In this document: positions 31,573-42,500 of the stretch, one piece after another
How the letters are laid out: each line of letters opens with the position of its first letter
How positions within the stretch are numbered: the first letter of the stretch is position 1
Source: Aphanomyces cochlioides
Taxonomy: Eukaryota; Oomycota; Saprolegniomycetes; Saprolegniales; Verrucalvaceae
Length of the DNA: 64,000 nt
Assembly (NCBI GenBank): GCA_019828595.1
Contig: JAHQRK010000025.1
Span: 558,001-622,000, forward strand
Direction of reading: 5' to 3'
Notes under the pieces: model-generated
Database searches by the model: none
Told to the model about the DNA's origin: nothing
The model's input: the letters and a program-made list of their open reading frames with translations, nothing else
Translations under genes and position numbers: made by a program

Positions 31573-32689
31573 CGACAATCAATATCTACTTGCATAAGGA
31601 TGGACGCGTTCTACCAGTAGAAGACGTCCTCGTTCTCGACTGATTATTGTCAAACGTTCATGCCACAGTTTGGAGACAGGTAAATCCTAACGGTCAAATC
31701 CCGTTGGGCTTGAGAGTTGTTGGACATTTTTGTCATTTACAAGTTTGTAGAATGGACTCGTCACGTGCTTCGGCCAGGTATTATAAACTCCATGGGCAAG
31801 CTACAAGATTTCTCATGTAGCCCGCACGACGAAGTGGCATCGCCCCCTCACTCTGAGTTGGTCGAAGCCTACCACGAGAAAATCTCAAGTATGGAAAAAC
31901 GTAAGGAGAAAATCTGTGGAATATTGTGACGATGTGGCCTCAGGACGAACACAGCCAGACTTTGAAGACCATGAAGCTGCATTGGCGCATCAGCACGCAT
32001 GCGAAGAAGCTGCTCGTCGTCAAAACGAAAAGCCCCCAGTACTGGAGAAGACTGTAATGGCTGGCACAACTCAACCCCAGCTTGTGAAGAAAACTCCTCT
32101 TCACCTTAAACAACCAGCGCAATACAATTTTTGAGCTGACCAAGGATGCCTTTGGTATTATTGTAGCCTTTTCTATGCAATCAAGCTTTTGAGTTGTCGT
32201 GGCTCTTGGTGTCAAAAGTCTCGATCGAGTATATAGTATATGACCACTCAGAATTGACACTTGCTCGAATTCATCTCTCTCTTCGTGTTTTTCTTGTTAT
32301 GAAAATTCTAGGTGGAGCACCAGTGCATCAGCTCTTGTCGTCCATCACTATTGATCCTGAAAATATCCGAAATATCCTTCGAAAGATCGATATCTGTGAC
32401 GGTACAAGGACTTTTGTGTTTCGTGCATCACAGCTGGAGATAGATGTCTGCGCAACCCGTTGATTGGGGAAATAAACGAAAAAGGATGGATAGTAATGGA
32501 AGATCGACTTGTGTGAACGCAGGCTGAAAAACACTGCAAGGTCATGAATTATTGCTCCTACTGCTCCTCGCTTAGGCCATAAGTTTAGAATATTGTTGAT
32601 GGCTCGGTATTTACATCTCATTCCGTGAGAAGATCAATCAGTAATTACAATTTACAGTTTACATAAGAGAGAGAGTACAGGCCGAGAAA
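31573..32689. other. Unassigned, possible gene remnants
   Basis: Short plus-strand frames at 31753-31926 and 31916-32134 look like consecutive pieces of one helical, charged coding region (EKRKEKICG, then DFEDHEAALAHQHACEEAARRQ), and 32194-32463 is another. No family recognised; probably decayed sequence. Confidence 0.35.
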
Positions 32690-34036
32690 TCAACAGAGCC
32701 AAGTCCAATTCCAATTGCGACTTCCTGAGATTGATAGAAGCAAAGCTCTTACAACTTCGGATCGTCTTCTCGAGAGCTTGATCGATAGTTTGTCTGCCAA
32801 TTTTTTCAGGGTTGAATATTCTTTTTTGGCAAATGACTGTTCCAGTTCGAGCTCCTCCCATCTATGGATGATTTTTCGAACTGAAGCTGGGGCAGTTGTG
32901 ATAATATTCTTGGCTCCATCGAAGCGAATATCATTACGGTCTAGCCAAAGTGATTGAAGAGATGGCATGTTATGAATGCTTTGGGCTAGTTGATTCGCCT
33001 CAATGTCATCAATTTTGTTGCATGGTAAATCCATTTCTTCAATGTTCGAGGTTGGCAGCAAAGGGGCTAGAATCTCCCAAATTATGCTGAATTGAGATGG
33101 ACCAAATCCGCTCAAGTGTAATCGTTTAATCTTGGTATGAATCAAAGTTTCAAATTGACTGACAAAGCCGCTCAATTTATTCGCGGCAATCTCGACAGTT
33201 GGGTACGCGTGCATTCGAAAACTCAAGCTCAAACTCTTGCAGTGCGCGTAGTCCACGTAAAAAAAGTTACAAGATCCAACCTCGGGAAAAAATTCAAACT
33301 TTCCCACCGACGGTTTTTCCGCAACGAGCGCAATAAGATGGTCATGTTGATGCATTTTTTCAAAAATGTATCTTTCCATTTGGAGTGATCGAATCGGCCC
33401 TGATCGTACCCACTGGATCAAATTGTTGCCCATGCTTTCAGTTACTGACCATGACTCAACATTATTCACAAAGAGGTCACGTAGCGTTGAACTCGACGCA
33501 GCAAATTCAAAAATAGCTTCAGCGACCGAGCACTGTTTCCACTGAAGAGAAACTAGATGCTTGAAGTCCACGAGAAGTTCAGGAAAATCGTTAGTGTTCA
33601 CATTAATAGCCCAAGGATCAAACGATGTGATTCGAAACTCTTTCCAATCATTCATCCAACCGCGGGTAATATAGCGATTGTACCAAATGCGAGTGCCACC
33701 TCTACAATGAATCGACGCCTTTGGATTGATGTGCTGACGGAACCAAGATACATCCACCTGGTTATTCACAACAACATTGGAGTGGCACTTCATGATATCT
33801 TCGACGTGGACTCTTAGCTGTTTAGTAATTCTACTCAAGTCCAGGTAGGGCCAGAATAGAGTGTGATTGATCCCTCGCGACTCCAGTTGAAGAAATTGCT
33901 CGAGTGGCCCAAGGACTTTTACTGGATTCAGAGCTTCTACAAAGTTCTTGAGTGTTGTCCAGTCTGGGATATAGCCAGCTACATTTGCCACAGCTTCCAG
34001 GGGAAGCAACGTAGTGTCAGTCTTGATCTTTTTCAT
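32690..34036 (-). CDS. F-box-like LRR protein, family 2 (intact)
   Basis: 448 residues from MKKIKTD at 34036. The N-terminus (LPLEAVANVAGYIPDWTTLKNFVEAL, residues 11-36) is F-box-like and matches the start of the family-2 pseudogenes at 22152 and 29729. The middle has AASSSTLRDLFVNN and NNLIQWVRSGPIRSLQM. The C-terminal LRRs include KIKRLHLSGFG, IEEMDLPCNKIDDIEA and LQSLWLDRNDIRFDGA. There is no acidic tail, unlike family 1; it ends basic and then hydrophobic (RRRSEVVRALLLS). It is the only undamaged family-2 copy here. Role unknown; a ubiquitin-ligase adaptor is possible if the F-box is real. Confidence 0.75.
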   Translation of the reverse strand: MKKIKTDTTLLPLEAVANVAGYIPDWTTLKNFVEALNPVKVLGPLEQFLQLESRGINHTLFWPYLDLSRITKQLRVHVEDIMKCHSNVVVNNQVDVSWFRQHINPKASIHCRGGTRIWYNRYITRGWMNDWKEFRITSFDPWAINVNTNDFPELLVDFKHLVSLQWKQCSVAEAIFEFAASSSTLRDLFVNNVESWSVTESMGNNLIQWVRSGPIRSLQMERYIFEKMHQHDHLIALVAEKPSVGKFEFFPEVGSCNFFYVDYAHCKSLSLSFRMHAYPTVEIAANKLSGFVSQFETLIHTKIKRLHLSGFGPSQFSIIWEILAPLLPTSNIEEMDLPCNKIDDIEANQLAQSIHNMPSLQSLWLDRNDIRFDGAKNIITTAPASVRKIIHRWEELELEQSFAKKEYSTLKKLADKLSIKLSRRRSEVVRALLLSISGSRNWNWTWLC

Positions 34037-36052
34037 CCAGAACGACTAAACGGAGGTTGTTAGAACTGTCCTTGATGCCGTTAACCTTTTGAAATAATCA
34101 CCTTGTCCCAAACATCATTTTTAAGAGTGCAAGCTACAAACTTGGAAAATACAAACAGAAATCGGCTTAAAGCTTTGAAGGTTCTAAAACGATTATATAA
34201 AGTCTATCCATTTCTGTTACGAAAAGCTGTTCGCAAGATGCCATTAAGTCCAAATTCGTCAACTAGAAAAGATAAAATAAAAATGATTGTCCCAAGTTGG
34301 AGTCATGTTTGCACAAAAAGGGTGGTCTCGTGAAAACATCACGTTGGCAAGATGAACGCAATGGCAATGGCTTTAGTTGTAGAGAAAATATATTAGATGG
34401 AGAATAAGTTGAATAAGTTAGTTCAATTTGGGGGATGCCAATCTTGGTTTAAATATTTTGAGAGGCCGTGTTGATGTCTATGGCACCAAGGTCAAGTTGT
34501 ACAGGTGCCATGCCCGTTTGAACTTGGTGAAGGGGGTATTTGGTTCCATTTTTATTGACGTGGACAAGCAAACCATCCATGAAGGCGTCGGTGTCATTGG
34601 GTTGGATGTCAACAGTAACTTCAATGTCAATCGAGTCAAAGGTAAGTTCCATGTCCATGTTGTGTTTCGTTGAAAAATGGGAAATGAGCCTCGATGCCAG
34701 TGATGCCTCAAACTGTGTTTGCTAATGGTGTCCGCATTGTCTCTCTCTCTTCTCGACGCCTCTCTTGTCAACGACCGGGTGAACGATTCACACGATCTGT
34801 TGTCGTTCTACATTGAGTCACCCAAGACGGGTCGTAGCCAATCGCGACAACGCACTGGTTAGTTGTTAACATTTAAAAAGTCACATGCGAACACTCATAC
34901 AAACACTAAGTGAAACGTATCGACTCCGCACAAAACTGCACGAGAAATTGATTTTAAACTAACTTTGGCAACATTGGATTGGTCGCTGCCATGTTAGCCT
35001 GTTTGCCAGCTACATGTTGAAAAAGACCATACGCTATGGCATCTGCTTGGTATGTCACGAAATATCCATCTGTCGAGATATTTCTGTGGCTGTCACGCAT
35101 GTGCGACCGAGACTTAAAATATTTGAACACTTTTCGTCGAGAGAACTTCGTTGGATGCGTTTTTGTGTTGGACTGCGCTATGTCAATACAACTTGTAGCT
35201 CTTTGTAAGACTGTTAGGAGATTAAACAGTGCAAGTGGATGGAATTACAAAACTTCTACGAGTGACGAGCGTGGGCTGTTAAATGTTTGACCAAGTAAAT
35301 TACCATGAAATATTTCCGAGAACCTGATGATGCAGTCGACATGTCTTTGCCTAACGAGGGGTCGATCAAAAGCCAGTGAGAGTGAAATATTCCTGCACGG
35401 ATCACACGCTACCACGAGATCATCCATATGATGATTGTCAGGGAAAGAACAGTACTGATGAGTTCCGCGTGCGAGCGCTCATCAGCGCAAGCATGAATGA
35501 CTGGTGTTGAATTTTCAGGTGTTGATAACATGGATTCAAATCATGCGAAGGGGCAGTTTTGGAATAAAGTCACAAGACAATTTCGTCTTCACGATCCATC
35601 CCGACACTCGCAATCGCACGCATCACGATAGCCAGATCATTCCACTAACAAGTGCTACACCTTATAGCACTTGGATTTTGGAGTGTAGGCTACATTCCAG
35701 AGTCCGAATTTGTGCACCGCATTCGTACGCTCGCAAATGCCAAAGCAAACGCATCCTTCGCAAGCATCGACTTAACAATCAGAGTAGATAATTGAGAGTT
35801 TCAAACTCGGTTTTCAGATGTGGTGTGAGCTAATTTCTGTGAAAGTCATGATTTTGGGAGTGGAAATCAATTGCAAAGGTACAAAGATGTAAATCATAAG
35901 ACGCTTCAACAGACTCCTTCCGCAGAATCGAACTTAAAATTGTGCTTCAGAATGCTCAGGATAAATTCTTCGGTCATTCTGCGCTGTATTTTTCAATGGC
36001 TACGATTGCATTCATTATTTACCTACTTCGATCGTCCATCAACTTTGGGGAA
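34037..36052. other. 2-kb intergenic region, nothing firm
   Basis: Small frames only. The minus-strand frame 34658-34449 (ELTFDSIDIEVTVDIQ, LVHVNKNGTKYPLHQV) and the overlapping plus-strand frame both look protein-like, but neither has a recognised family. No repeats or RNA genes noticed. Confidence 0.4.
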
Positions 36053-38839
36053 TTAGTGGGCGCTTGCTGATGCAGTTTGCAACACTTGGCGAAGAGCTTT
36101 CAACTCGACATCCAGTCGACCTAGTCGATCAACAGCAGTGTCCAAACTGAGTGACGAACGTTCGCGTTTTCCACAGCCTTTGTCTTGGGCGAGCGCGAGA
36201 CGATTCCGTCGTTGCCATTCAAGTGATCGGTCAGCACCTGGCATGGCTCTGTCAACACATTCCAATAAAGCCACTTTGAATAATTCTTGTGCAGCTAGCC
36301 AAAAGAGAGCGTATAACCAGACAGCGCAGGCTAAATAGACAGAAATCGCTTGCATGGGTGCAAATGGCCAAAAGAGAGCAAGCAACGTTGCAGAAACAGT
36401 TGAGAGTAGTGCGGCCATGAAAAGCGCTTTACCAGGACAAGAAAAACACGTGAATGAATCCGAGCGGGCGGAAAAGAACAAGAAGAAATCTGACAGGGCC
36501 AATTCAAGATACACCGCCATTTGGACTTGTCCAGGGGTCAATCGACCAAACCCGTAGCGGTAAAATGTGCCCTCTGGATTCCATGAGTCCAGCGCTAACA
36601 CAAGCCACAAGATCGATGCCAGCGTACTCACAAATGCGACAGAGCCAGTATGGACAAAGAAACGAGTAGGCTGCCACGTCGGCGCTGATTTGGACGGCGG
36701 AACTTGGTCCTTCGGCATGACCGAGGCCAAGAGTCCGTCGTTCAAAAGTAAGAGCAATACAATCGCAATCACAGGAAGTGAAAAGACTGGCAGTTCGCTG
36801 ACTTCGTGGTGTTTAGGAACCGTGGCGTTCACGGAAGTAGGCGCTGATGGCTGAGACTTTGGTGATGGATCAATTAGAGTGATAGCGATGGCAAAGAAGA
36901 ACAAGAGGTGTAGGGCACTCGCGACGCGATAAGTCAAATGCTGGACAATTCGGCGGCAAATTTCACGGGCAAGAACAAGCCCGTGTAACAAGACAGATAA
37001 CCCAGCTTTGGTCAAAACGACATCGGCTGCAGCTTTGGCAGCGTCAGTTGCCCCATCGATGGCAATACCGACATTAGCTTGTCGCAATGGCGCCGTCTCG
37101 GTGTGTCCAGTAATGCCACATACGTAGCCATCAGCTTGGGCGAGCTGGACGACTTTCACTTTGGACGCAGGGTCCATTTGAGCAAACCCATCGGCGGCTT
37201 CGAGAAATTCAGGATGTTCGATGAAATTGGGCGGTGTCAATACCACAGGACCCAGGTGCAATTGGCGACAGGTTTCCACGGCGATTGCTTGGTGGTCTCC
37301 AGTAATCATTTTGACCACTACACCATGTTCGTGGAGTAATTCCAAAGTGCGCTTCGTGTCGTGGCGTGGCGGGTCGACAAATGTCAACAAACCCATGAAA
37401 ATCCATCCGTGGTCCTCTGTACGCGCGACTGCAATCGAGCGAACACCGCGCTTAGCCAGTTCAAGCACTTTGCTCTCCACGACTTCACGAATGGAATCAC
37501 CATTCTGAGTCAATCCAAGAATTACATGAGGGGCTCCCTTGGTCACCTTGAAAGTGGCTCCATTTGGTCGTTTGATCGTCGATTCAGTCCGCTTGGAATC
37601 AAGGGGACGATGGGAAACAAGTGTGTAGCTATCAAGAGGACGAAGGTCTATGGCGTTAAGCACAAGAGTGTCGATTGCATCTTTGGGTGGCTCTTTCCAC
37701 TTTGAAGCTAGCGCTGCCATAACCAAGACATCCTCGCGACTTGTCCCAGGAGAATAAATGGGTAAATCGTCCTGTAGCTCCATCTTGTTGCGCGTCAAGG
37801 AGCCCGTTTTGTCACACAATAGCAAAGACAATGATGCGAGTCGCTCAATCGCTGTAATGTGTGTAACCAGAATCTTTTCTTCAGCCAGTTGTCGAGAACC
37901 CAGCGCCAGAGACGACGACACGACTTGAGATGATGACAAGGGCACAGAAGCTAAAAAGAGCAGCACGCTGAAGCCAATGGCATCCAAAGTGGCATGACCA
38001 TGGTATAACAAGCAGCCCAAACAAAGGCTGACGAAAATCATGGCCACAACACTGAAAATGATCGTAATTTGGAGCAGCATTGGGTGGAATAAACCATCTT
38101 CTTGCTTGTACGTAGCTGGCATGGACGGAAGCACTTTGCCCAAAAATGTTTGAGATCCAGTGGCTGAAACAATAGCTTCAACTTCGCCTTGAGTAACGAG
38201 TGTGCCCATTTTCACCGTATCTCCCGCCGCAAAAATCGTCGGAAACGTTTCGCCGGTAAACATAGCCTGGTCAACGAGGATAGGATTTCCATCGCAGAGA
38301 TCGCAATCAGCTGGCACTGCACACCCAGCAGACAAAGTCACTCGATCACCAGGTACAAGTAGAGCCGCGTTGATGGTTTGATGAACACCATCGCGGATGA
38401 CTTGAGCTTCTGGTTTCAGCGATGCTTTCAATGCAGCGACGGCATTTTCAGCTTTCAATGCTTCAAGCCAGCCCACAATGCCTTGGATCACTTGGAGAAA
38501 CAAGAGTGCGGCGGTGTCTGGAACATCAGCCATGAGGATTTCGACGCCAATTGCAACCCACAGAAGAATTGCTGTAGATGTCGTGAATTGACAAAATAGC
38601 TTCGTCAACGGTGACTTGTCTTTGTTGTCTAGCTCGTTCGGTCCAAATTGCTTGAGCCGACGCGCCGCTTCAACTGTCGATAGACCGCTTTCTGGAGTAT
38701 TCAGTAGCGACATCTTGTCCTGGCCCATGTAGTATCGATCTTCATCCGCTCGCATGGACGCGCTAAGGAGTGGCGTCGTTTCCCGCATGTATCCAACGTT
38801 CATCATGGCCGCTGCGGGCGGCTTGTGTCCAAAATGCAA
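36053..38839 (-). CDS. P-type ATPase, type III (H+-ATPase-like), degenerate hinge
   Basis: 928 residues, uninterrupted. Actuator domain with TGE at 195-197; phosphorylation site DKTGS with Asp343; nucleotide-binding KGAP at 434-437; DPPRHDT at 489-495; MITGD at 511-515. The N-terminus and hydrophobic segments (about 84-128, 254-310, 638-660, 684-704, 733-750 and beyond) fit plasma-membrane proton pumps, and LNDG with Asp701 is retained in the sixth segment. In the place of the family's nearly invariant GDGVNDAP hinge the protein has GHTETAP (577-584 region, ITGHTETAP), so both Mg-coordinating aspartates are missing. The TM4 PVALP-type motif is also altered (SVPLSSSQ), and DKTGT is DKTGS. It may be an impaired or regulatory pump paralogue. 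No introns. The long intact frame argues against a simple pseudogene. Confidence 0.85.
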   Translation of the reverse strand: MHFGHKPPAAAMMNVGYMRETTPLLSASMRADEDRYYMGQDKMSLLNTPESGLSTVEAARRLKQFGPNELDNKDKSPLTKLFCQFTTSTAILLWVAIGVEILMADVPDTAALLFLQVIQGIVGWLEALKAENAVAALKASLKPEAQVIRDGVHQTINAALLVPGDRVTLSAGCAVPADCDLCDGNPILVDQAMFTGETFPTIFAAGDTVKMGTLVTQGEVEAIVSATGSQTFLGKVLPSMPATYKQEDGLFHPMLLQITIIFSVVAMIFVSLCLGCLLYHGHATLDAIGFSVLLFLASVPLSSSQVVSSSLALGSRQLAEEKILVTHITAIERLASLSLLLCDKTGSLTRNKMELQDDLPIYSPGTSREDVLVMAALASKWKEPPKDAIDTLVLNAIDLRPLDSYTLVSHRPLDSKRTESTIKRPNGATFKVTKGAPHVILGLTQNGDSIREVVESKVLELAKRGVRSIAVARTEDHGWIFMGLLTFVDPPRHDTKRTLELLHEHGVVVKMITGDHQAIAVETCRQLHLGPVVLTPPNFIEHPEFLEAADGFAQMDPASKVKVVQLAQADGYVCGITGHTETAPLRQANVGIAIDGATDAAKAAADVVLTKAGLSVLLHGLVLAREICRRIVQHLTYRVASALHLLFFFAIAITLIDPSPKSQPSAPTSVNATVPKHHEVSELPVFSLPVIAIVLLLLLNDGLLASVMPKDQVPPSKSAPTWQPTRFFVHTGSVAFVSTLASILWLVLALDSWNPEGTFYRYGFGRLTPGQVQMAVYLELALSDFFLFFSARSDSFTCFSCPGKALFMAALLSTVSATLLALFWPFAPMQAISVYLACAVWLYALFWLAAQELFKVALLECVDRAMPGADRSLEWQRRNRLALAQDKGCGKRERSSLSLDTAVDRLGRLDVELKALRQVLQTASASAH

Positions 38840-39540
38840 ATAAAAAAATCCTCCCTTGGAATAAAATCCAGGATTTTAATAGAATTATAAATACTCGGTG
38901 GATTTTTAATATTATTTCGGCCTCATGTGTATTTTTGCCGCATCAAACGCCTCGCGATCTTCCCGCACAACTTCAATTTTTATTCTTTTTTGTCAAAAAT
39001 GAATTTGAACACATGATCGAATCTAGGCTAATTATAATAATTTAATATGTAGGCCACAAAATATAGGTTCAATATAAAATCCGCATATGTACAAAAGTGA
39101 ATTCAGCTCTATGAATATAACTTCGATTTTGAAATTAACACTGTCCGTGCCATGATCACTTTGTGCACCACTCGGGCATCATTGATGCCTAGTTGTGATG
39201 GTTTCGGTAAATATAATGGTGTTGTGAGCTAAAGGCTGTGACGAGCTCTCCATTCCACCTTGAGCGTGAATTTTGATGCTGATTATCCAAAACATCGATA
39301 ATTTTAAAAATATTTTGCATTTTTTGTTATTTTCTCGGACTGTCGCATTTGAATTTCTTGGCGCGCAGACTGATCCACTGTGAATGGAACGGACTCCGCA
39401 TGGGAGTCAAACACGTACATGCAAGAAAAATCATCGACAAATCTCGTGGCAAAATGATATTTGCGATCTATGTATGAAACTGTCACGAAAGGACACGACC
39501 TTTCGTTCAGGCTCTGCGAGAAAGGGCAATCTTCTAAAAG
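38840..39540. other. Divergent promoter region
   Basis: Lies between the ATPase gene (leftward) and the CFAP65-like gene (rightward), so it should carry both promoters. AT-rich; no specific motif identified. Confidence 0.5.
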
Positions 39541-42500
39541 ATGGATGATGACACGTCGTGTCCGATCTTGAATCGCGTTGAACAGCAGAGAAACTTTGGT
39601 ATTGATTGTGGCGATGAGATACTCTTCGCTGCGGGCACATGGGCTCCAGGTGGCGAGCACACCAAAAAACTGCATGTGAAAAATGTGTCGAACAGAACCC
39701 TCAAACTCAAATACGATTTGCCGCGCACGAAATACTTTTCCATGGACTTTCCTGTACTGATTACTCTCAGTCCTGGTACAAGCCGGATTCTAGATATTGC
39801 GTTCCGTCCCGTCCAGTACGAAGAGTACGATGATTTTATTCGTGTGCATGTACACATCATCGAAGGTGGTGTCAAAGCCACCAGCGGATCCTTCCGTCTA
39901 CCCGTCAGAGCCCGAATTTCTATGCTTAATACGGACATCCCATCGGGAATTGACTTTGGTTTCTGCCCCACGGCTGACACAACAGACTACAAGTTTCTCC
40001 TGAAGAGCACAGGTCAAATTAATGCGAAATTTCTCTGGACACTCCCAGGTACAAATTGCGTTTGATGCTGATGTCCTGATTCAAAAAGATGCTGGTGAAC
40101 ATGGTCGGCCATTCACGATCAAGCCAGCTTCAGGGGAGCTCAATGCTGGTCAAACTCTAGAAATTACAGCAAGTTTTGCTCCGAAATCGGCGTCTGTCTT
40201 TGTGGCCACAGTTCATTTTTTAGCTGAGGTAAGCTCAATTTTCAAGAACAATTTATCCACATTTTAGGAACTTGGTGAAACCCGTCAACGGCAAGAGAAA
40301 ACTATGAAAATCAGTGGAATTGGCAAATATGCCTACTTTGCCGCGTCGGAGACTGAATTGGATTTTGGTGATGTTTTAATCGATGGAGGTGCTGCCTACC
40401 AGAGTCGCAAGCACTCGACAGATAAAGAATTTGTTTTGAGAAATAGGTCGCTCGTACGAGCAAGCTATCAAGTAAATAATTCACTCATCACAACCTCTCA
40501 AACGTGAATCAGATCATCCCTGTGGAATCAGATCATGAGCCGGTATTCTTCTTTTCTCCATTGAAAGGCGTCATTCCACCCGAATCCTCCATTCCTATCA
40601 CTGTGAAGTATACTCCACTCAGTCCCGGAACATTCACTTGCGATAATTTCCATATTCAAACACCCGGAGGACACACTGTCCTGGTGACTTGTCGTGGAAA
40701 GGCCGTAGGTCCGCTGGTCACGTTGTGGAAGAAGAATTTGGCATCGAACTTGGTCAAGTGAGTCACTGTCGTACACGCTGTTTGTATGTCAACCTCATTA
40801 GGGGGCATTCAATCAATTTTAAGGACGTCATGGTGGGAACGAAGGCAACTCGAGTGTTGATTTTGAAAAATGAGTCCGATGCTGCTGTTCGGTTTAATTT
40901 CATGGCAGCACCGAACGGGGTGTTTCAGATCGAGAAAGTTGCTGGAGTTATTCCGCCTTTGTTGGAAACTTCGATTATGCTGTCTTTCATTCCAGAGACC
41001 CCAGGGAACTTCTATCGTCGACTATTCATCCTCTTACAAAATCAATCAACGACATATGTGGACATTCTCGGCACAGGTTATGACCAAGCCGTACGACCTT
41101 CTCCTTTTCAGCAGGCGCATGTGGATGCCTATCGCCTTCGTTGCCAAAATCATTGGTATTTTCTCTTGGATTTGTTGTCTTACTGAAAGCTTGCAGGGGA
41201 CTTTTATCGCCCGATGGACTCGAAAATTTGCTCGAAGAAAAAGGAGACGAATATTTTCTCCATGGTGCATTGCGTAGTGCAAATCAAGTAGTTGAGAACT
41301 CATCGCGTTTACTCACCAGAAGTGGCGAGTCATTCTTGTCTCATGTACAGATTTCGGAAGAATTTTTTCATCCTGGCACTGACCGAACCAATGCCATCAT
41401 GGTATCAGAAACGCTCTTAGAATTTGGAGCTCTAGGGGCGAAGAAAACCTTGGTTGTTTCAAATCACACACGTGGTAAAGTTACGTGCGCATGGCGTATA
41501 TCCGAAGAGGGTCAATCCAATTTTCGTATTTCGCCTCGTAGTTGCGATATTGCACCAGGTGCTTCTGCCGATTTTACCGTTCATTTTGATCCACATGAGA
41601 CAAACGCCTACTATTTTGCTGAACTTGAATCGCATGTGTACTTCAAATCAAATCGGACATTTCGTCTCGTAAATCCTGAAACCTTTACACCACCGTGGTG
41701 CGTGATTGTCCATGCGAGCGGTCACTCGTTTAGCTCTGGAGAAAGTCAATTCTTATCAAAAGTTACGTTTGCAACAGCCAAGGAAGGTCTGTGCCCTTTT
41801 CCACCGGCCCATTTAGGGGATTCTGTTTTTCAGACAGTGTCACTTCTGAATGCAAGCGATACACCGGCGCTCTTTTCTGTTGTACAAGATCCGTCAGAAG
41901 TATTTTGGGTCCACCCTTCCAGTGGTCTCATCCCCGCCAACGGGTTTCATTTAGTCCAAATTCGGTTTACACCCAGCCACTCACGCCGATATCATTACAG
42001 ATTGAAGACGGTCGTTAACTACGTCAGCTCCGTTTACTTGGACTTGACTGGCACGGGTTGTCGTCCTCAAATGGTGTGCTTAGATGCTCAACCACGGCCA
42101 ATCGATAAAATATACATCAAACCAACAGCAATTGGACTATCATCTATTCGACAATTCCATGTGCACAACGCTTCACGTGTCCCTTTAGTCTTTCGATGGC
42201 AGCTACCTGCAGCACTGCAATCGACATTTCACCTGTCACCACTTGTGCAACGTCTCCAAGGTAATGAAAGTCAACTCATCACTTGCGTTTTTTCTCCAAC
42301 TCAGCTCAAGCAATACAATCAACGAATAGTTGCCCATGTGAAGTCGATATCCAAGGGCATACGGGATAAATCCAACATGAGTGTTATGCAGGAGACGTCG
42401 GTTAAATTTCTTGGAGTTGGGACGACTGGAGCTGTATCATTTGTGCCGACGGCAATGGAGCTTCCAACTGTCCTTGTAAATTCAACTGCCACACTGCCCT

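Noticed and set aside
34428..34673. Overlapping sense and antisense protein-like frames
   Set aside because: Neither has a recognised family and both are short. One is probably the shadow of the other or both are chance.
40022..40110. Frameshift in the CFAP65-like gene at 40048
   Set aside because: A 40-nt GT-AG intron (40049-40088) restores the frame, matching the size of the six other introns.
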